Numbered from the stretch's first letter, positions 37,174 through 46,466 are shown. The stretch is DNA of 64,000 bases from Laceyella sacchari (GCF_004343255.1 NZ_SMDD01000001.1:1009284-1073283); one strand, 5' to 3'. Numbers and translations are program-made. The notes: generated by a model from the letters alone, not told the origin.

Positions 37174-37526
37174 TATTGCGGTTTGAAATAACGCATATAG
37201 GAGGATTGGTTGGTGGGCCGTTTAAACAGCAGACGGCCGTTCATATCATAATGGTATTCCATTTCGCGGTACTGTTCCACGACCCAATGACCCGCGCCTT
37301 TTGACATAGCGGGTGGATCATATGCTGGAACCGTAGTCGTTTTGACCCATTCCATCCCGTACTCGACCCGCTCCGCAGTGTGTTCGGGGGTTTTAGCTAG
37401 TGAAGGGACGGATTCTTCAATGGCGATGCTTTCCTTCCCGGCGATTAGTGCAAGCATCATCAGATTGATGCCAGCCAACGTGCCGATGGTGATTTGCCTC
37501 CATGATGGATGTTTCTTTTCCTGCAA
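37173..37526 (-). CDS. Hypothetical membrane-anchored protein
   Basis: About 117 residues from TTG 37526, chosen because GGGGAGGTGG is directly upstream; the frame opens at 37550. One hydrophobic segment (ITIGTLAGINLMMLALIAG) near the N-terminus, then a polar domain ending MEYHYDMNGRLLFKRPTNQSSYMRYFKPQ. Probably a single-pass protein with its C-terminus outside. Not recognised. Confidence 0.65.
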   Translation of the reverse strand: MQEKKHPSWRQITIGTLAGINLMMLALIAGKESIAIEESVPSLAKTPEHTAERVEYGMEWVKTTTVPAYDPPAMSKGAGHWVVEQYREMEYHYDMNGRLLFKRPTNQSSYMRYFKPQ

Positions 37527-37722
37527 CGGTTCCACCTCCCCATCGACCACAGTATATGTGAAAGATAGACGGGTTAGTCCTCACAGCTGCATTTTGACCT
37601 TGTACTCAGCTGGATGAAGGAGTATGATCAAAGGTGACAATGACCGGTTCGGCGACCGAAGACAACATGGTCGAACGGGGATCACTTGACTGCGCAGTGC
37701 TGGCATAAGGAGAGATGCACCC

Positions 37723-38244
37723 GTGTTTGATCTGTCTTTTCTTTATTTTCAATGGTTGTTTCCCATTGTTGTCACGTTGCATAATCTGGAAGAAGCGATT
37801 TGGTTGCCTGCATGGTCGCAAACAGCGGGTAAGTGGCATGCCAAAGTGGGGAAGCGAGAATTCCGGTTTGCCGTCTTGGTTTTGACCGTTCTTGCATATG
37901 GATTAACCTATCTAAGCTGGTCAAACGGACCGGAAAGTGTGTGGTCTTATCTGAATTGTGGATATATATTGGCCATGCTCTTAAATGTGTTTCTCCCCCA
38001 CGTGGCGGCAACCATTGCCTTGCGCCGGCCTTGCCCTGGGATTTGGACGGCAGTGGCCTGCAATTTGCCGATCAATTCATTGCTGTTGTATCTCGCTTTC
38101 CACGATCAATGGATCACAGGTAAGACCTTTCTGATCTTTGCACCGTTTACCGTGGCAGGGATTGCCTTATCTATCCCGCTCCTTTTTTTCATCGGCAAAC
38201 AATTGCCCACCATCAAACGGAGGAATTCATCTCGTTCCTGCTGA
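37723..38244 (+). CDS. HXXEE domain membrane protein
   Basis: 173 residues from GTG 37723 (GGAGAG upstream), with five to six hydrophobic helices. H20-N-L-E23-E24 and a later FLPHVAATIALRRPCPG match the HXXEE family named for this motif. Function unknown; conserved His/Glu pairs in the membrane suggest metal binding (inference). Confidence 0.75.
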   Translation: MFDLSFLYFQWLFPIVVTLHNLEEAIWLPAWSQTAGKWHAKVGKREFRFAVLVLTVLAYGLTYLSWSNGPESVWSYLNCGYILAMLLNVFLPHVAATIALRRPCPGIWTAVACNLPINSLLLYLAFHDQWITGKTFLIFAPFTVAGIALSIPLLFFIGKQLPTIKRRNSSRSC

Positions 38245-38283
38245 TCGGCCGCCTCTTAGCGGTGCCGTTTGCATGGCAGAGAC

Positions 38284-38320
38284 ACCCGATTTCCCTGATA
38301 CGGGAAATCGGGTTTTGTGT
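38284..38320. terminator. Terminator between HXXEE and hrtA genes
   Basis: A 12-bp perfect stem ACCCGATTTCCC, loop TGATAC, with TTTTG on the plus side. It lies just past the end of hrtA on the other strand. Confidence 0.75.
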
Positions 38321-38330
38321 TACCGGTAGG

Positions 38331-39050
38331 TTAGTGGTGGCTGTGTAGCGGTTGCGAGGCGGCTTTCATCCCGGCGGTTGCAATCAGCTTGCCGTCTTTG
38401 ATTGTCAAAACCCGATCACACAGATCTAGCACTCGTTCATCATGTGTAACCATGATCGCCGCTTTTCTCCTGGTTTTAACCTCATCCGCTAACATCTCCA
38501 CCACCTGCCTGCCCCGTTTGGAGTCGAGGCTGGCTGTGGGCTCGTCGGCTAGGATCAATTCAGGGCTGTTCATCCACGCGCGCGCGATGGCCACCCTTTG
38601 TCGTTCTCCGCCCGACAGATGCTCGGGATAATGGTTGCGACGATGAGCGAGTCCCAAGTGCGCCAACAATTCATCGGCTTTTTGTTCCGCCTCTATGCCG
38701 CGTTTTTTGGCGATCTCAGCGACTAACAACAACTGGTCTCGCACCGTCAAGAAAGGAACGAGGTTGGATGTTTGAAAGACAAAACCGATTTTGTCCAACC
38801 GGATCTTGGTCATTTCCTTGGCGGAAAGGTTAGTAATATCTTGGCCGTCAAGGATGAGGCGACCTGCGGATGGGGACAGCAACACCCCAGCGATCGACAA
38901 CAGGGTGCTTTTTCCTGAACCAGATGGGCCGACGATAGCGACAAATTCGCCTTCGTTTACATGAAAAGAGACATGATCCAGCGCTTTTACGGCGTTGTCT
39001 CCTGTGCCATATCGTTTGCTTACATCTTCAAACGCTAGTTTTGTTTTCAT
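38331..39050 (-). CDS. hrtA: Heme efflux ABC transporter ATP-binding protein HrtA
   Basis: 239 residues of the MacB/LolD-type ATPase class. Walker A GPSGSGKST (about 41-49), signature LSGGERQRVAIARAW, Walker B LILADEPTASLD, and switch VTHDE are intact. Immediately follows hrtB on the minus strand. Together they are expected to expel excess heme from the membrane. The assignment rests on the strong match of hrtB and of the adjacent HssRS pair rather than on this subunit alone. Confidence 0.85.
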   Translation of the reverse strand: MKTKLAFEDVSKRYGTGDNAVKALDHVSFHVNEGEFVAIVGPSGSGKSTLLSIAGVLLSPSAGRLILDGQDITNLSAKEMTKIRLDKIGFVFQTSNLVPFLTVRDQLLLVAEIAKKRGIEAEQKADELLAHLGLAHRRNHYPEHLSGGERQRVAIARAWMNSPELILADEPTASLDSKRGRQVVEMLADEVKTRRKAAIMVTHDERVLDLCDRVLTIKDGKLIATAGMKAASQPLHSHH

Positions 39051-40154
39051 TTATTCTGCCCTCCCGATTGCTTCAATCGCATCCACGTTGGCGATGCGGC
39101 GCAAAGATAACAATGACCCCAATACGGACACAACCAACAGCAATCCGGAAAAGAGGAAAAATGTTTCTACGTCCAATCTGAAAGGCACGCTTTCCGGCAG
39201 GATCGATTCTACTCCGTATGTGAATCCGACACTAATTAAGATCGCTGTGACGGTGAGCAAAATCACTTGCCCCATCAGGCTGCGCGCCAGATCGGATGTG
39301 TTGGCGCCAAGCGCTTTTAACACGCCGAATTGATTGGTTTTTTGCAGAGTGATCACATAGAAAAACACGGCTTGTACAAATGAAGCGATCACAAAAAGAA
39401 AGACAATCATCATGGAGAGTGATCCTTGCTCTTCTTTATATCCGGGAAGATTCTGCAACGCGTCCTCTTTGGTGATCACATCGATCTCACTCACATCCCG
39501 TTTCAGCTCGTCAGCTTGAGAGGGAGTCATTTGTAATGCAATTGCGCTGTAATACCTTTGTTTCAGTTGTGGATTAGCGCGGATTAGATCGTCCCAATCT
39601 TTTAAATTCATAAACACTACTGGTGAATGGCTGAAGGTGTGACCCTCCGTAAATCCAACCACTTTCCATTTTTGATTTGTTTCGGGATCTTGGAGCCAAT
39701 CCCCCAATCCAATTCCTTCTTGCTTAAGGGATGCATCCACCACCACTTGGTTTTTGTCCGTATTGTTGAAGTGGCTTCCTTCGGTAATGACGGGGGCTAG
39801 AAATTGGTTCGCGTCGATAGCGAAAAGGGTGACATCCATTTTGTTTTTGGTGCCCGCCTTGGTGACGGACAGCATTTTTTGTCCTAACGGGGTTGCTCCT
39901 GTCCCGGCTGTTATTTGTTTGATTTCCGTCCATTTATCCTCAGGGATCTGCGATCGGTTTAGTTTGTTTTCAGAGTCGGGTTGGATCACGAAATGATCCG
40001 CCTTCATGTTTAATAACGCGGCGGCATTGTCGGCGGACAGTCCATTGGCTAGGCCGGAGATAATGAAGACCAGCCAGGAAATGAGAATCATGATAAACCC
40101 GATCAGGAAATAGCGCAACTTGGCAAATTTCAGCTCTCTTAGGGCCAGAAACAA
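39051..40154 (-). CDS. hrtB: Heme efflux ABC transporter permease HrtB
   Basis: 367 residues with the FtsX-like layout: one N-terminal helix (about 12-34), a large extracytoplasmic domain and three C-terminal helices. The start (MFLALRELKFAKLRYFLIG), the LISWLVFIISGLANGLS helix, and the end VDAIEAIGRAE follow S. aureus HrtB closely. Its promoter region carries an HssR-type direct repeat. Start has AAAGGAG upstream. Protects against heme toxicity (family knowledge). Confidence 0.85.
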   Translation of the reverse strand: MFLALRELKFAKLRYFLIGFIMILISWLVFIISGLANGLSADNAAALLNMKADHFVIQPDSENKLNRSQIPEDKWTEIKQITAGTGATPLGQKMLSVTKAGTKNKMDVTLFAIDANQFLAPVITEGSHFNNTDKNQVVVDASLKQEGIGLGDWLQDPETNQKWKVVGFTEGHTFSHSPVVFMNLKDWDDLIRANPQLKQRYYSAIALQMTPSQADELKRDVSEIDVITKEDALQNLPGYKEEQGSLSMMIVFLFVIASFVQAVFFYVITLQKTNQFGVLKALGANTSDLARSLMGQVILLTVTAILISVGFTYGVESILPESVPFRLDVETFFLFSGLLLVVSVLGSLLSLRRIANVDAIEAIGRAE

Positions 40155-40187
40155 GTTTATTCACTCCTTTTCTGTGGTTCTGGCCCC

Positions 40188-40220
40188 ATTATAGAAAGCA
40201 AATATGAACGGCAAATGAAT
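40188..40220 (-). promoter_or_regulatory. hrtBA promoter with HssR direct-repeat box
   Basis: On the minus strand ATTCATTTG-CC-GTTCATATT (40220 down to 40201) matches the S. aureus HssR target GTTCATATT-N2-GTTCATATT, one half-site perfect. A perfect TATAAT (40193-40188) follows. The would-be -35 lies inside the repeat and is poor, as expected for an activated promoter. Confidence 0.75.
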
Positions 40221-40226
40221 GGAAAG

Positions 40227-41609
40227 TTACATCTGGGGCAGGCGAACGGTGAAGGTCGTCCCTTTGTTTTCTTGACTTGCCACTTCGATGTTTCCTTGGT
40301 GCGCTTCGATGATTTTATAGACGATCGCTAGTCCCAGTCCGCTACCATGATCATTCCGTTCCCGGGCTTTGTCTACTTTGTAAAACCGGTCGAAAATTCG
40401 CGGGAGATCCTGCTCCGGGATGCCGATCCCTGTGTCTTGAACAATTACGGCGATTTCTTTTTTACGTGCTTTGTCAATTTTGATCGTGATGGTTCCCCCG
40501 CGTTCAGTGAACTTGATGCTGTTGGTAAGCAAATTGATCCACACTTGATGTAGCAATTTGGGGTCGGCTTGAATGAAGGTTTCCGGTAACTCCATCTCAA
40601 TGGCCAAGTCTTTTTTTCGCCATTGCCACTCCATCATGAAAACCACTTGTTTGATCTGGTCGGCCAAATCAAAGGTTGTCTTTTCCAACGCTCCGGCTTC
40701 TTTATCCAAGGAGGCCAACGTCAGCAGCTGTTTGCTCAACAAAGACAAACGATGGCTTTCTTTCTCGATGATAGACAAATAATGTTTTTGTTGCGCAGGG
40801 GGAATCTCTTCCGACTGCAATGTTTTGGAAAAGCCTTGGATCGATGCCAGAGGGGATTGAATTTCGTGGGACACGTTGGAAACAAACTCCTGCCGCATTT
40901 CGTCAAGGCGTTGCAAGCTTTGGGCCATGTGCGTAAAATGCCTTGCCAGCTGTCCGATTTCATCTTCGCGGTCCACATTTAACGAAAGGTTGTATTTGCC
41001 TTGGGCGACGATTTTCGTGGCGCGAGTCAGGATTCTGATCGGTTTGACGATGTAATGTGTACCAGCAAACACAAAAGCCACACTCAAGCCGATGGTGAGT
41101 GCGACCAACACGGCGAAAAATACCCGCATCTCCCCGAATAAATATTCAATGTCGGGTCGGATGAAAAGAGCGTGGCGCTTCCCTTTGATATCAATGGGAA
41201 CGCCGATGGTGTTGCTCAATTCGTCATCGAAAAACCCGGTCACAAATATCTGTTTGGGGTATTGCGCGATGCCGTGGTATGTTTGTCCGCGCAAGACGTG
41301 GTTAATGGCGGCCGGCGCCAAGGTCGTGCCGCTGAATGGCCTTCCGAATGTTATCAGTTTTTTGCGTTCGTCTGTCAAAGCGATTTGATAACCCAGATCA
41401 GCCACGCTGTCCAGATACTGGTGCAGGTCGACTTCGGAGTTTGCTTGGTAAAATGATGTGACATTTTTGGCCATGCGGGTGATTTTTTCGTTATTGTAAG
41501 GTTTCAATTTGATTTGATAATAAAGGTTGCTCAATAAAAAAGCGATCAATCCGCTCAGTAACATAATAAAAATGGTCGTGGCCACAAACCTCATGTATAG
41601 TGTTTTCAC
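40227..41609 (-). CDS. hssS: Heme sensor histidine kinase HssS
   Basis: 460 residues: membrane helix 1 (about 10-30), an extracytoplasmic sensor (31-162), helix 2 (163-184), HAMP (185-235), the phosphoacceptor His248 in SNVSHEIQSPL, and an ATPase domain with NLLTNSIKFT, DTGIGIP and GSGLGLAIV. The sensor carries YHGIAQYPKQIFVTGFFDD..NTIGVPI, close to S. aureus HssS. It overlaps hssR by 4 nt. Senses membrane heme and phosphorylates HssR (family knowledge). Confidence 0.87.
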   Translation of the reverse strand: MKTLYMRFVATTIFIMLLSGLIAFLLSNLYYQIKLKPYNNEKITRMAKNVTSFYQANSEVDLHQYLDSVADLGYQIALTDERKKLITFGRPFSGTTLAPAAINHVLRGQTYHGIAQYPKQIFVTGFFDDELSNTIGVPIDIKGKRHALFIRPDIEYLFGEMRVFFAVLVALTIGLSVAFVFAGTHYIVKPIRILTRATKIVAQGKYNLSLNVDREDEIGQLARHFTHMAQSLQRLDEMRQEFVSNVSHEIQSPLASIQGFSKTLQSEEIPPAQQKHYLSIIEKESHRLSLLSKQLLTLASLDKEAGALEKTTFDLADQIKQVVFMMEWQWRKKDLAIEMELPETFIQADPKLLHQVWINLLTNSIKFTERGGTITIKIDKARKKEIAVIVQDTGIGIPEQDLPRIFDRFYKVDKARERNDHGSGLGLAIVYKIIEAHQGNIEVASQENKGTTFTVRLPQM

Positions 41610-42283
41610 TGTGTGTCGGCCTCCAATTTGTATCCGATTCCCCGTACGGTTTTGATCGTGAAATCATGCGTTTTATGTTTAAATCGTTCCCTTAACCTTT
41701 TCACATGCACATCAACCGTGCGCATGTCCCCTTCGAAGTCTGGCCCCCAGATCAAATGAATAAGCTCTTCCCGCGTGAAAACGCGATGGGGATAGCTGGC
41801 TAGTTGGGACAACAATGCGAACTCCTTCAAAGGAAGGATAATCGTCTGTCCGCGGCACCGCACTTCATAGCTTTTGCGGTTAATCACTGTCTGCCCGAGT
41901 TGGATGCAATCCGCATTGACCATGCGGTAGCGCCGCAATAATGCTTTGGCCCGAAACAGCAATTCTTTTGGTTCAAACGGTTTGACCAGATAATCGTCGG
42001 TTCCAGACTGAAACCCTTTTTCTTTGTCAAGTAGCTGATCCTTGGCTGTCAGTATGATAACGGGGATGTCATAAAAATCGCGGATGTCTTGGCACAGCTC
42101 ATAGCCGTCTTTGCGCGGCATCATGATGTCCACCACAGCCAAATGAATTTGCTCTTCTTCCAAAATTCGCATCGCATCTTCCCCATCTGCCGCTTCAAAC
42201 ACGGTAAATCCTTCTTTCTGAAAATGAAAGCGTACCAGTTCTCTGATGTTCACGTCATCATCGGCAATCAACATATGTAACAT
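41606..42283 (-). CDS. hssR: Heme response regulator HssR
   Basis: 225 residues from ATG 42283, chosen because TTGGAGG lies upstream. OmpR-class: receiver with DDD (8-10), phosphorylated Asp52 in VVDIMMP and K101 in VKPFE, then a winged-helix domain (LIHLIWGPDFEGDMRTVDVHVKRLRERF in the recognition part). Sequence and operon context match HssR. Expected to activate hrtBA through the direct repeat at 40201-40220. Confidence 0.87.
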   Translation of the reverse strand: MLHMLIADDDVNIRELVRFHFQKEGFTVFEAADGEDAMRILEEEQIHLAVVDIMMPRKDGYELCQDIRDFYDIPVIILTAKDQLLDKEKGFQSGTDDYLVKPFEPKELLFRAKALLRRYRMVNADCIQLGQTVINRKSYEVRCRGQTIILPLKEFALLSQLASYPHRVFTREELIHLIWGPDFEGDMRTVDVHVKRLRERFKHKTHDFTIKTVRGIGYKLEADTQ

Positions 42284-42478
42284 GAGCAAAAACCTCCAAG
42301 TCAAGTAAACAAAAGCTTCCAAAGTTGGTCTGATATGCCATCGCGAAAACCACAAGGAAGAAAGAAAGCCCTAATAAAGATAGGGTACCATATCCTATCA
42401 GGCAAGTGAAAAGCGCCTGCATGCAGATCACCCGCTCTCTTCTGCGGCTGTAAAGTGTCGGCAAAAAGTTCCCGGCGG

Positions 42479-42615
42479 CTAGGGCGTGTCTGATGAATAG
42501 GACAGCGGCTCCAAAACCATTTTCTCATTCGCTTCACTTGTGCATCGGCGCTCCTCGAGAATAGGTTTTTCCGCCGATTCTTTCCCACCAACTTGATTTG
42601 CCAGACACACCCTAG
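42479..42615 (+). repeat. MITE-like element, copy 1 (137 bp)
   Basis: Ends are CTAGGGCGTGTCTG on the left and its imperfect complement CAGACACACCCTAG on the right, giving 14-bp terminal inverted repeats with CTAG at both edges. No coding capacity. About 95% identical to copy 3 in inverted orientation. CTAG edges resemble targets of IS5-type transposases (inference). Confidence 0.85.
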
Positions 42616-42670
42616 TTGCATTGTGTGTTATCATTTTTCATGTGGTTTTCCGAATTCGAGGTGAAGGGGG

Positions 42671-43189
42671 ATGCATGTGCAACAGAAAAAATGGGCGATC
42701 GCGCTGGGTGCGTTGATGATCGTTGGCGGTTTGGCCGGTTGCGGCGTTCAGGAGGGAGCACAATCCCACGATTCTACGAGCCATGCTAACCATGGCGGAC
42801 AACAGCATGTAGCCGGTGATGTTCGCGAATTGACGGCGGGAGTAACAGTGTTGCCTTCATTTGTGAAGGGGTTAGACCCCAAGGTAGGGCAGATCTACCA
42901 AATTGCCGCGGCGAACGCCGATGTGTTGAAATCGATGCCCTGCTATTGCGGTTGCGGAGAAAGTGTTGGACATAAGAGCAATCTGGATTGCTTCATCCAC
43001 GAGATGAAACCGAACGGCCAGGTCGTATGGGATTCGCATGGCACCAAATGCGGCACTTGCCTAGATATTGCGGCGGAGTCGGCCATGCTGAAGCAAGAGG
43101 GGAAATCGTTGAAAGAGATTCGGCAAATCATCGACAGCAAGTACAAGGATGGCTATGCGGCGCCGACGCCGACACCTATGCCTTCATAA
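42671..43189 (+). CDS. PCYCGC-motif lipoprotein
   Basis: 172 residues with a lipoprotein signal: hydrophobic ALGALMIVGG and lipobox LAGC (21-24). After a His-rich spacer comes the namesake PCYCGC (90-95) with further conserved His101, Cys107 and a CGTC near 125-128. The family (PF13798-type) is found in Bacillales and proposed to bind metal or heme, without proof. Its neighbour is the heme-response locus. Start supported by GAGGTGAAGGGG. Confidence 0.85.
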   Translation: MHVQQKKWAIALGALMIVGGLAGCGVQEGAQSHDSTSHANHGGQQHVAGDVRELTAGVTVLPSFVKGLDPKVGQIYQIAAANADVLKSMPCYCGCGESVGHKSNLDCFIHEMKPNGQVVWDSHGTKCGTCLDIAAESAMLKQEGKSLKEIRQIIDSKYKDGYAAPTPTPMPS

Positions 43190-43191
43190 AA

Positions 43192-43240
43192 AACAGCACT
43201 CCCCAGTGTGTAGCCAAATGGTGGGGAGTGCTGTTTTTTT
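43192..43240. terminator. Bidirectional terminator
   Basis: A 14-bp perfect stem AACAGCACTCCCCA with a 16-nt loop. T runs are present in both directions, serving the lipoprotein gene and the convergent MATE gene. Confidence 0.85.
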
Positions 43241-43280
43241 GTGATGGACGATATCAGCCTGCTGTATTCCGGTTTGTTGG

Positions 43281-44651
43281 TCATCGCAACTGTCTGGCGG
43301 GAGACGGTGCTGAGTGGCGGCGTTGGATTCGTATCAGGCGGCCCATCAGGAAGATCGCGCCGAAGGCCAAGCCGGAGATCAAGCCAATCCAGTAACCGAA
43401 CGCGCCGAATGCCAGGTAGTTTGCCAACAGATAACCGATCGGCAACCCCAAGATCCAGTAAGAGATGAGGGCTACCAGAAATGCGGAGTTGACGTCCTTG
43501 TACCCGCGCAACGCCCCTTGAATGGGGGTGGCGATGGCATCTGATAATTGGAAAAAGATGGCATAGATCAAAAATTGTTTAGTCAGTTCCAATACGGTAG
43601 GGTCGGTAGTATAAAATCCGGCCACCTGCTCATTGAAGAGAATCAGCGCGATGGCGCAAATCACGGACATCAAGAGGGCGATCCCGATGCCTAGGAAGCT
43701 GTATTGGCGTGCGTCTTTGCTCCTCTTCGCCCCCACTTCAAAGCCGACGGCGATGGTCAAGGCCATGGAGATGCTCAAGGGCACCATGTAGAGGAACGAT
43801 GCGAAGTTCAACGCCGCTTGGTGGGCGGCGATAGTCGCCGTGTCATAACCACTCATTAGTAGCGTGACGGCGGCGAAAATGCTGGTTTCGAAGAAGATCG
43901 CAAACCCGATGGGGACGCCAATCTTCAATTGTTCCTTCCATGCGGACAAAGACAGTCGGAACCATCGAGAGAACACGCGATAGTCGGAAAAGGGTTTGAC
44001 TCGAGCGATCACTGCGAAGCTGATAAACATGATGCACCAATACGTAATCGCCGTAGCATAACCTGCTCCGACCCCACCCAACCGGGGAAAGCCCCATTTG
44101 CCAAAGATCAGCAGATAATTCAACCCGACATTGATTGGCAAGGACAGCAGGATGATGAACATGCTGACCCGTGTTTGACCCAACGCATCCATAAAACAAC
44201 GCAAGACGGTATAGATAAATAGTGGCACAATGCCAAATGCCAGCGCGATTAAATAGTCGTGGGCGATCTGCCGAACCTGCGTTTCAAGGCTCATTCCGTT
44301 CAGGATGGGATCAAGGAGAAAAGTCCCGCATAGGATGACCGCGGCTGCTATGGCCACCGCCAAGTAAATGCCTTGAATCACTTTAAATGGCACTTCGTTG
44401 TTCCGCTTGGCCCCGACTAATTGGGAGACGATCGGGGACAACGATAACAAAATCCCGTTCAACCCAGTGAAGACGGGAGACCAAATGCTAGAACCGATCG
44501 CCACCCCGGCTAAGTCACGGGCGCTGGCGTGGCCTGACATCACCGTATCGAAAAAGTTCATTGAAAACAGAGTCAATTGGGTCACGAGAATAGGTAATAA
44601 AATAATCAGAAACTGGTATGTTTTTTGTTTTACAGAATGTGTTTGATTCAT
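43281..44651 (-). CDS. MATE family multidrug efflux transporter
   Basis: 456 residues from ATG 44651 (AAGAGGAAG upstream; the frame opens at 44687). About 12 membrane helices in two related halves. N-terminal [22 protein letters not shown] and second-half [16 protein letters not shown] are typical of NorM-like MATE proteins. Exports drugs or metabolites using Na+ or H+; the substrate cannot be told. Confidence 0.92.
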   Translation of the reverse strand: MNQTHSVKQKTYQFLIILLPILVTQLTLFSMNFFDTVMSGHASARDLAGVAIGSSIWSPVFTGLNGILLSLSPIVSQLVGAKRNNEVPFKVIQGIYLAVAIAAAVILCGTFLLDPILNGMSLETQVRQIAHDYLIALAFGIVPLFIYTVLRCFMDALGQTRVSMFIILLSLPINVGLNYLLIFGKWGFPRLGGVGAGYATAITYWCIMFISFAVIARVKPFSDYRVFSRWFRLSLSAWKEQLKIGVPIGFAIFFETSIFAAVTLLMSGYDTATIAAHQAALNFASFLYMVPLSISMALTIAVGFEVGAKRSKDARQYSFLGIGIALLMSVICAIALILFNEQVAGFYTTDPTVLELTKQFLIYAIFFQLSDAIATPIQGALRGYKDVNSAFLVALISYWILGLPIGYLLANYLAFGAFGYWIGLISGLAFGAIFLMGRLIRIQRRHSAPSPARQLR

Positions 44652-44894
44652 TGTTCTCTTCCTCTTATATTGAAAATCAACGCGCATCTTCCGTCCACGC
44701 TAGCAGATTTGAGAGGGTAATTCAATGCTTTTTTTCAAGTCAAATAGGCGTGGAATCTCGTAGCGCAGATTTAGATAATCAACACCCCAAAAAAGTCAGT
44801 TTTTTGAAAGCGGCGTTCAGCAACCATGCGCATAAGACGCAGCCATCGTTAAGGGACATGCTACCAATAAGCCGACAACCCGCGTGGGACAAAT

Positions 44895-45029
44895 GGATGT
44901 GTCAGCCTTCTTGACGCAAGTGGCTTCAAAACCATTTTCTCATTCGCTTCACTTGTGCATCGGCCTCCTCGAGAAAAGGTTTTTCCGCCGTTTCTACCCT
45001 ACCAACTTGATTTGCCAGACACACCCTAG
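44895..45029 (+). repeat. MITE-like element, copy 2 (degenerate left end)
   Basis: From about 44922 it is near-identical to copy 1 (CAAAACCATTTTCTCATTCG and onward) and ends CAGACACACCCTAG. The left 25 bp are diverged (GTGTCAGCCTTCTTGAC instead of GTGTCTGATGAATAGGAC), so the left inverted repeat is lost. Same orientation as copy 1. Confidence 0.75.
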
Positions 45030-45376
45030 TAGGCCACCAAACGCCGTCCAGGGTGAAGCCGTGTGATTGCCATTGAGATACACCTCGCTTTGCAATGAGC
45101 TCGCAGGTTGGCACTGAGCGGGCATGGATATGAGATTTGCCCCTTCCTGCAATTTTATTTATTAGATTATAAAAAATATTATATAATTGGATTGTTGATG
45201 GGGCAAAATGAGTAACTTCTAAGATAAAAGTGATGTACGGAGAATCTTTTCCCGATGAGTGAATGAAGCGAGAGAAAAGGAGATTGGAATACGAGCCCTT
45301 CGCTATCTCCGCGTTGTTTTCATACACTTGTTCCGCTGGTCGCTGGCGGCTGTTTCAAGCAGAAAGGATGGAATGC

Positions 45377-45919
45377 ATGAAAATCGGTTTGGTTCGTCAT
45401 TTTAAAGTGAAGAAAGATTTTCCGAAAAAATTTTTGCTGACACAACAGGAATTATCGCAATGGATTCAGGAGTATGATGTCGCTGATATAGAAGAAGGCG
45501 AAGTGGATTTAGGAAATATCGCATGGAAACGCTGTTTCACCAGCGATTTGCCGCGGGCGGAAAAAACAGCGCGCAAAATTTATCAAGGGCCGATCACCGT
45601 GACAAAAGCATTGCGTGAAATCCCGATCTGTCCGCTTTTTCGCAACCAAGAGGTGAAATTGCCGCTTTGGGCCTGGGGTTTGATTATGAGGGGAGCTTGG
45701 CTTTGCAATCACCGCTCGCAAATAGAGGTCAAACAGGATGTACAGAGGCGCTTGACGGACGTCATAGATGAAATCATGTCCCGCAACGGGGAAGACACGC
45801 TGATTGTCAGCCATGGGATACTGATGGTGTCCATACGCCAAGAACTCCTGAAAAGAGGATTTAAGGGGCCACGCTTGGGCACACCGGCAAACGGCAGGAT
45901 GTATGTGTTTGAAAAATGA
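45377..45919 (+). CDS. Histidine phosphatase family protein
   Basis: 180 residues from ATG 45377 (AGAAAGG 9 nt upstream). The phosphoglycerate-mutase-like pattern is present: GLVRHF (catalytic R7 H8), TSDLPRAEKTA, and C-terminal LIVSHGILM. Such enzymes act on phosphate esters; CobC alpha-ribazole phosphatase belongs to the same superfamily. The gene stands upstream of the cobalamin riboswitch and is outside that operon, so I do not claim a B12 role. Confidence 0.8.
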   Translation: MKIGLVRHFKVKKDFPKKFLLTQQELSQWIQEYDVADIEEGEVDLGNIAWKRCFTSDLPRAEKTARKIYQGPITVTKALREIPICPLFRNQEVKLPLWAWGLIMRGAWLCNHRSQIEVKQDVQRRLTDVIDEIMSRNGEDTLIVSHGILMVSIRQELLKRGFKGPRLGTPANGRMYVFEK

Positions 45920-46137
45920 GCCCTGGATAGCGGCATGGAAATGGCGCAGAAATGGGTGTGTATTCTATCAGAAAGTTGACCTGATTTAAACTGTTAATCA
46001 ACTATGAATAATCAAGGAATTAAAAGCATCCGATTAAAATGACGCGTCTATTCTGCGATAATGCCGGTGGAAAAATTGAAAATATGCAGGCTAGTAAGTT
46101 ACAATTTCAATATAATGATTTTGTTAAAAAATGAATA

Positions 46138-46318
46138 TCTTTGTGGGAAAAGGTGGAGCGCAAGATCTGCGCTCCCGAAGAGGGAAGATCGGTGAGAATC
46201 CGACGCGGTCCCGCCACTGTGAATGGGGAGTCTGAGTTTGGCCACTGCATTTGTCGATGATGGGAAGGCCAGATTCAAACTAAGACGATGATCCATGAGC
46301 CAGGAGACCTGCCTTTTC
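46138..46318 (+). promoter_or_regulatory. Adenosylcobalamin riboswitch
   Basis: The conserved core GAATCCGACGCGGTCCCGCC followed by ACTGTGA (46196-46222) and the B12-box GAGCCAGGAGACCTGCC (46296-46312) are classic for the cobalamin riboswitch. A TATAAT at 46111-46116 may be its -10. It precedes the cbi operon. Confidence 0.93.
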
Positions 46319-46351
46319 TGACAACACCGCTTGACCTACGCGGATGGGGAG

Positions 46352-46466
46352 GTGTTTATAGGGACGGCAAGAGATGCATGTGCCCATGTGGGATGTGTCT
46401 ACTTGGTGTCTGCGATTCTGCGCCTATAAACACTTTCTGCCCGAGTGAGCGGAAGGTGTTTTTTCA
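46352..46466 (+). terminator. Cobalamin riboswitch terminator/antiterminator
   Basis: GTGTTTATAGG (46352-46362) is perfectly complementary to CCTATAAACAC (46423-46433), an antiterminator. The latter's AACAC is also the left arm of a terminator (AACACTTTC 46429-46437 with GAAGGTGTT 46452-46460, then TTTTTTC). The two folds exclude each other. Confidence 0.8.

Noticed and set aside
44884-45066. ORF with FSHSLHLCIG, also seen in an ORF at 57428-57721
   Set aside because: The shared peptide comes from the MITE sequence itself; no start signals or transposase domains.
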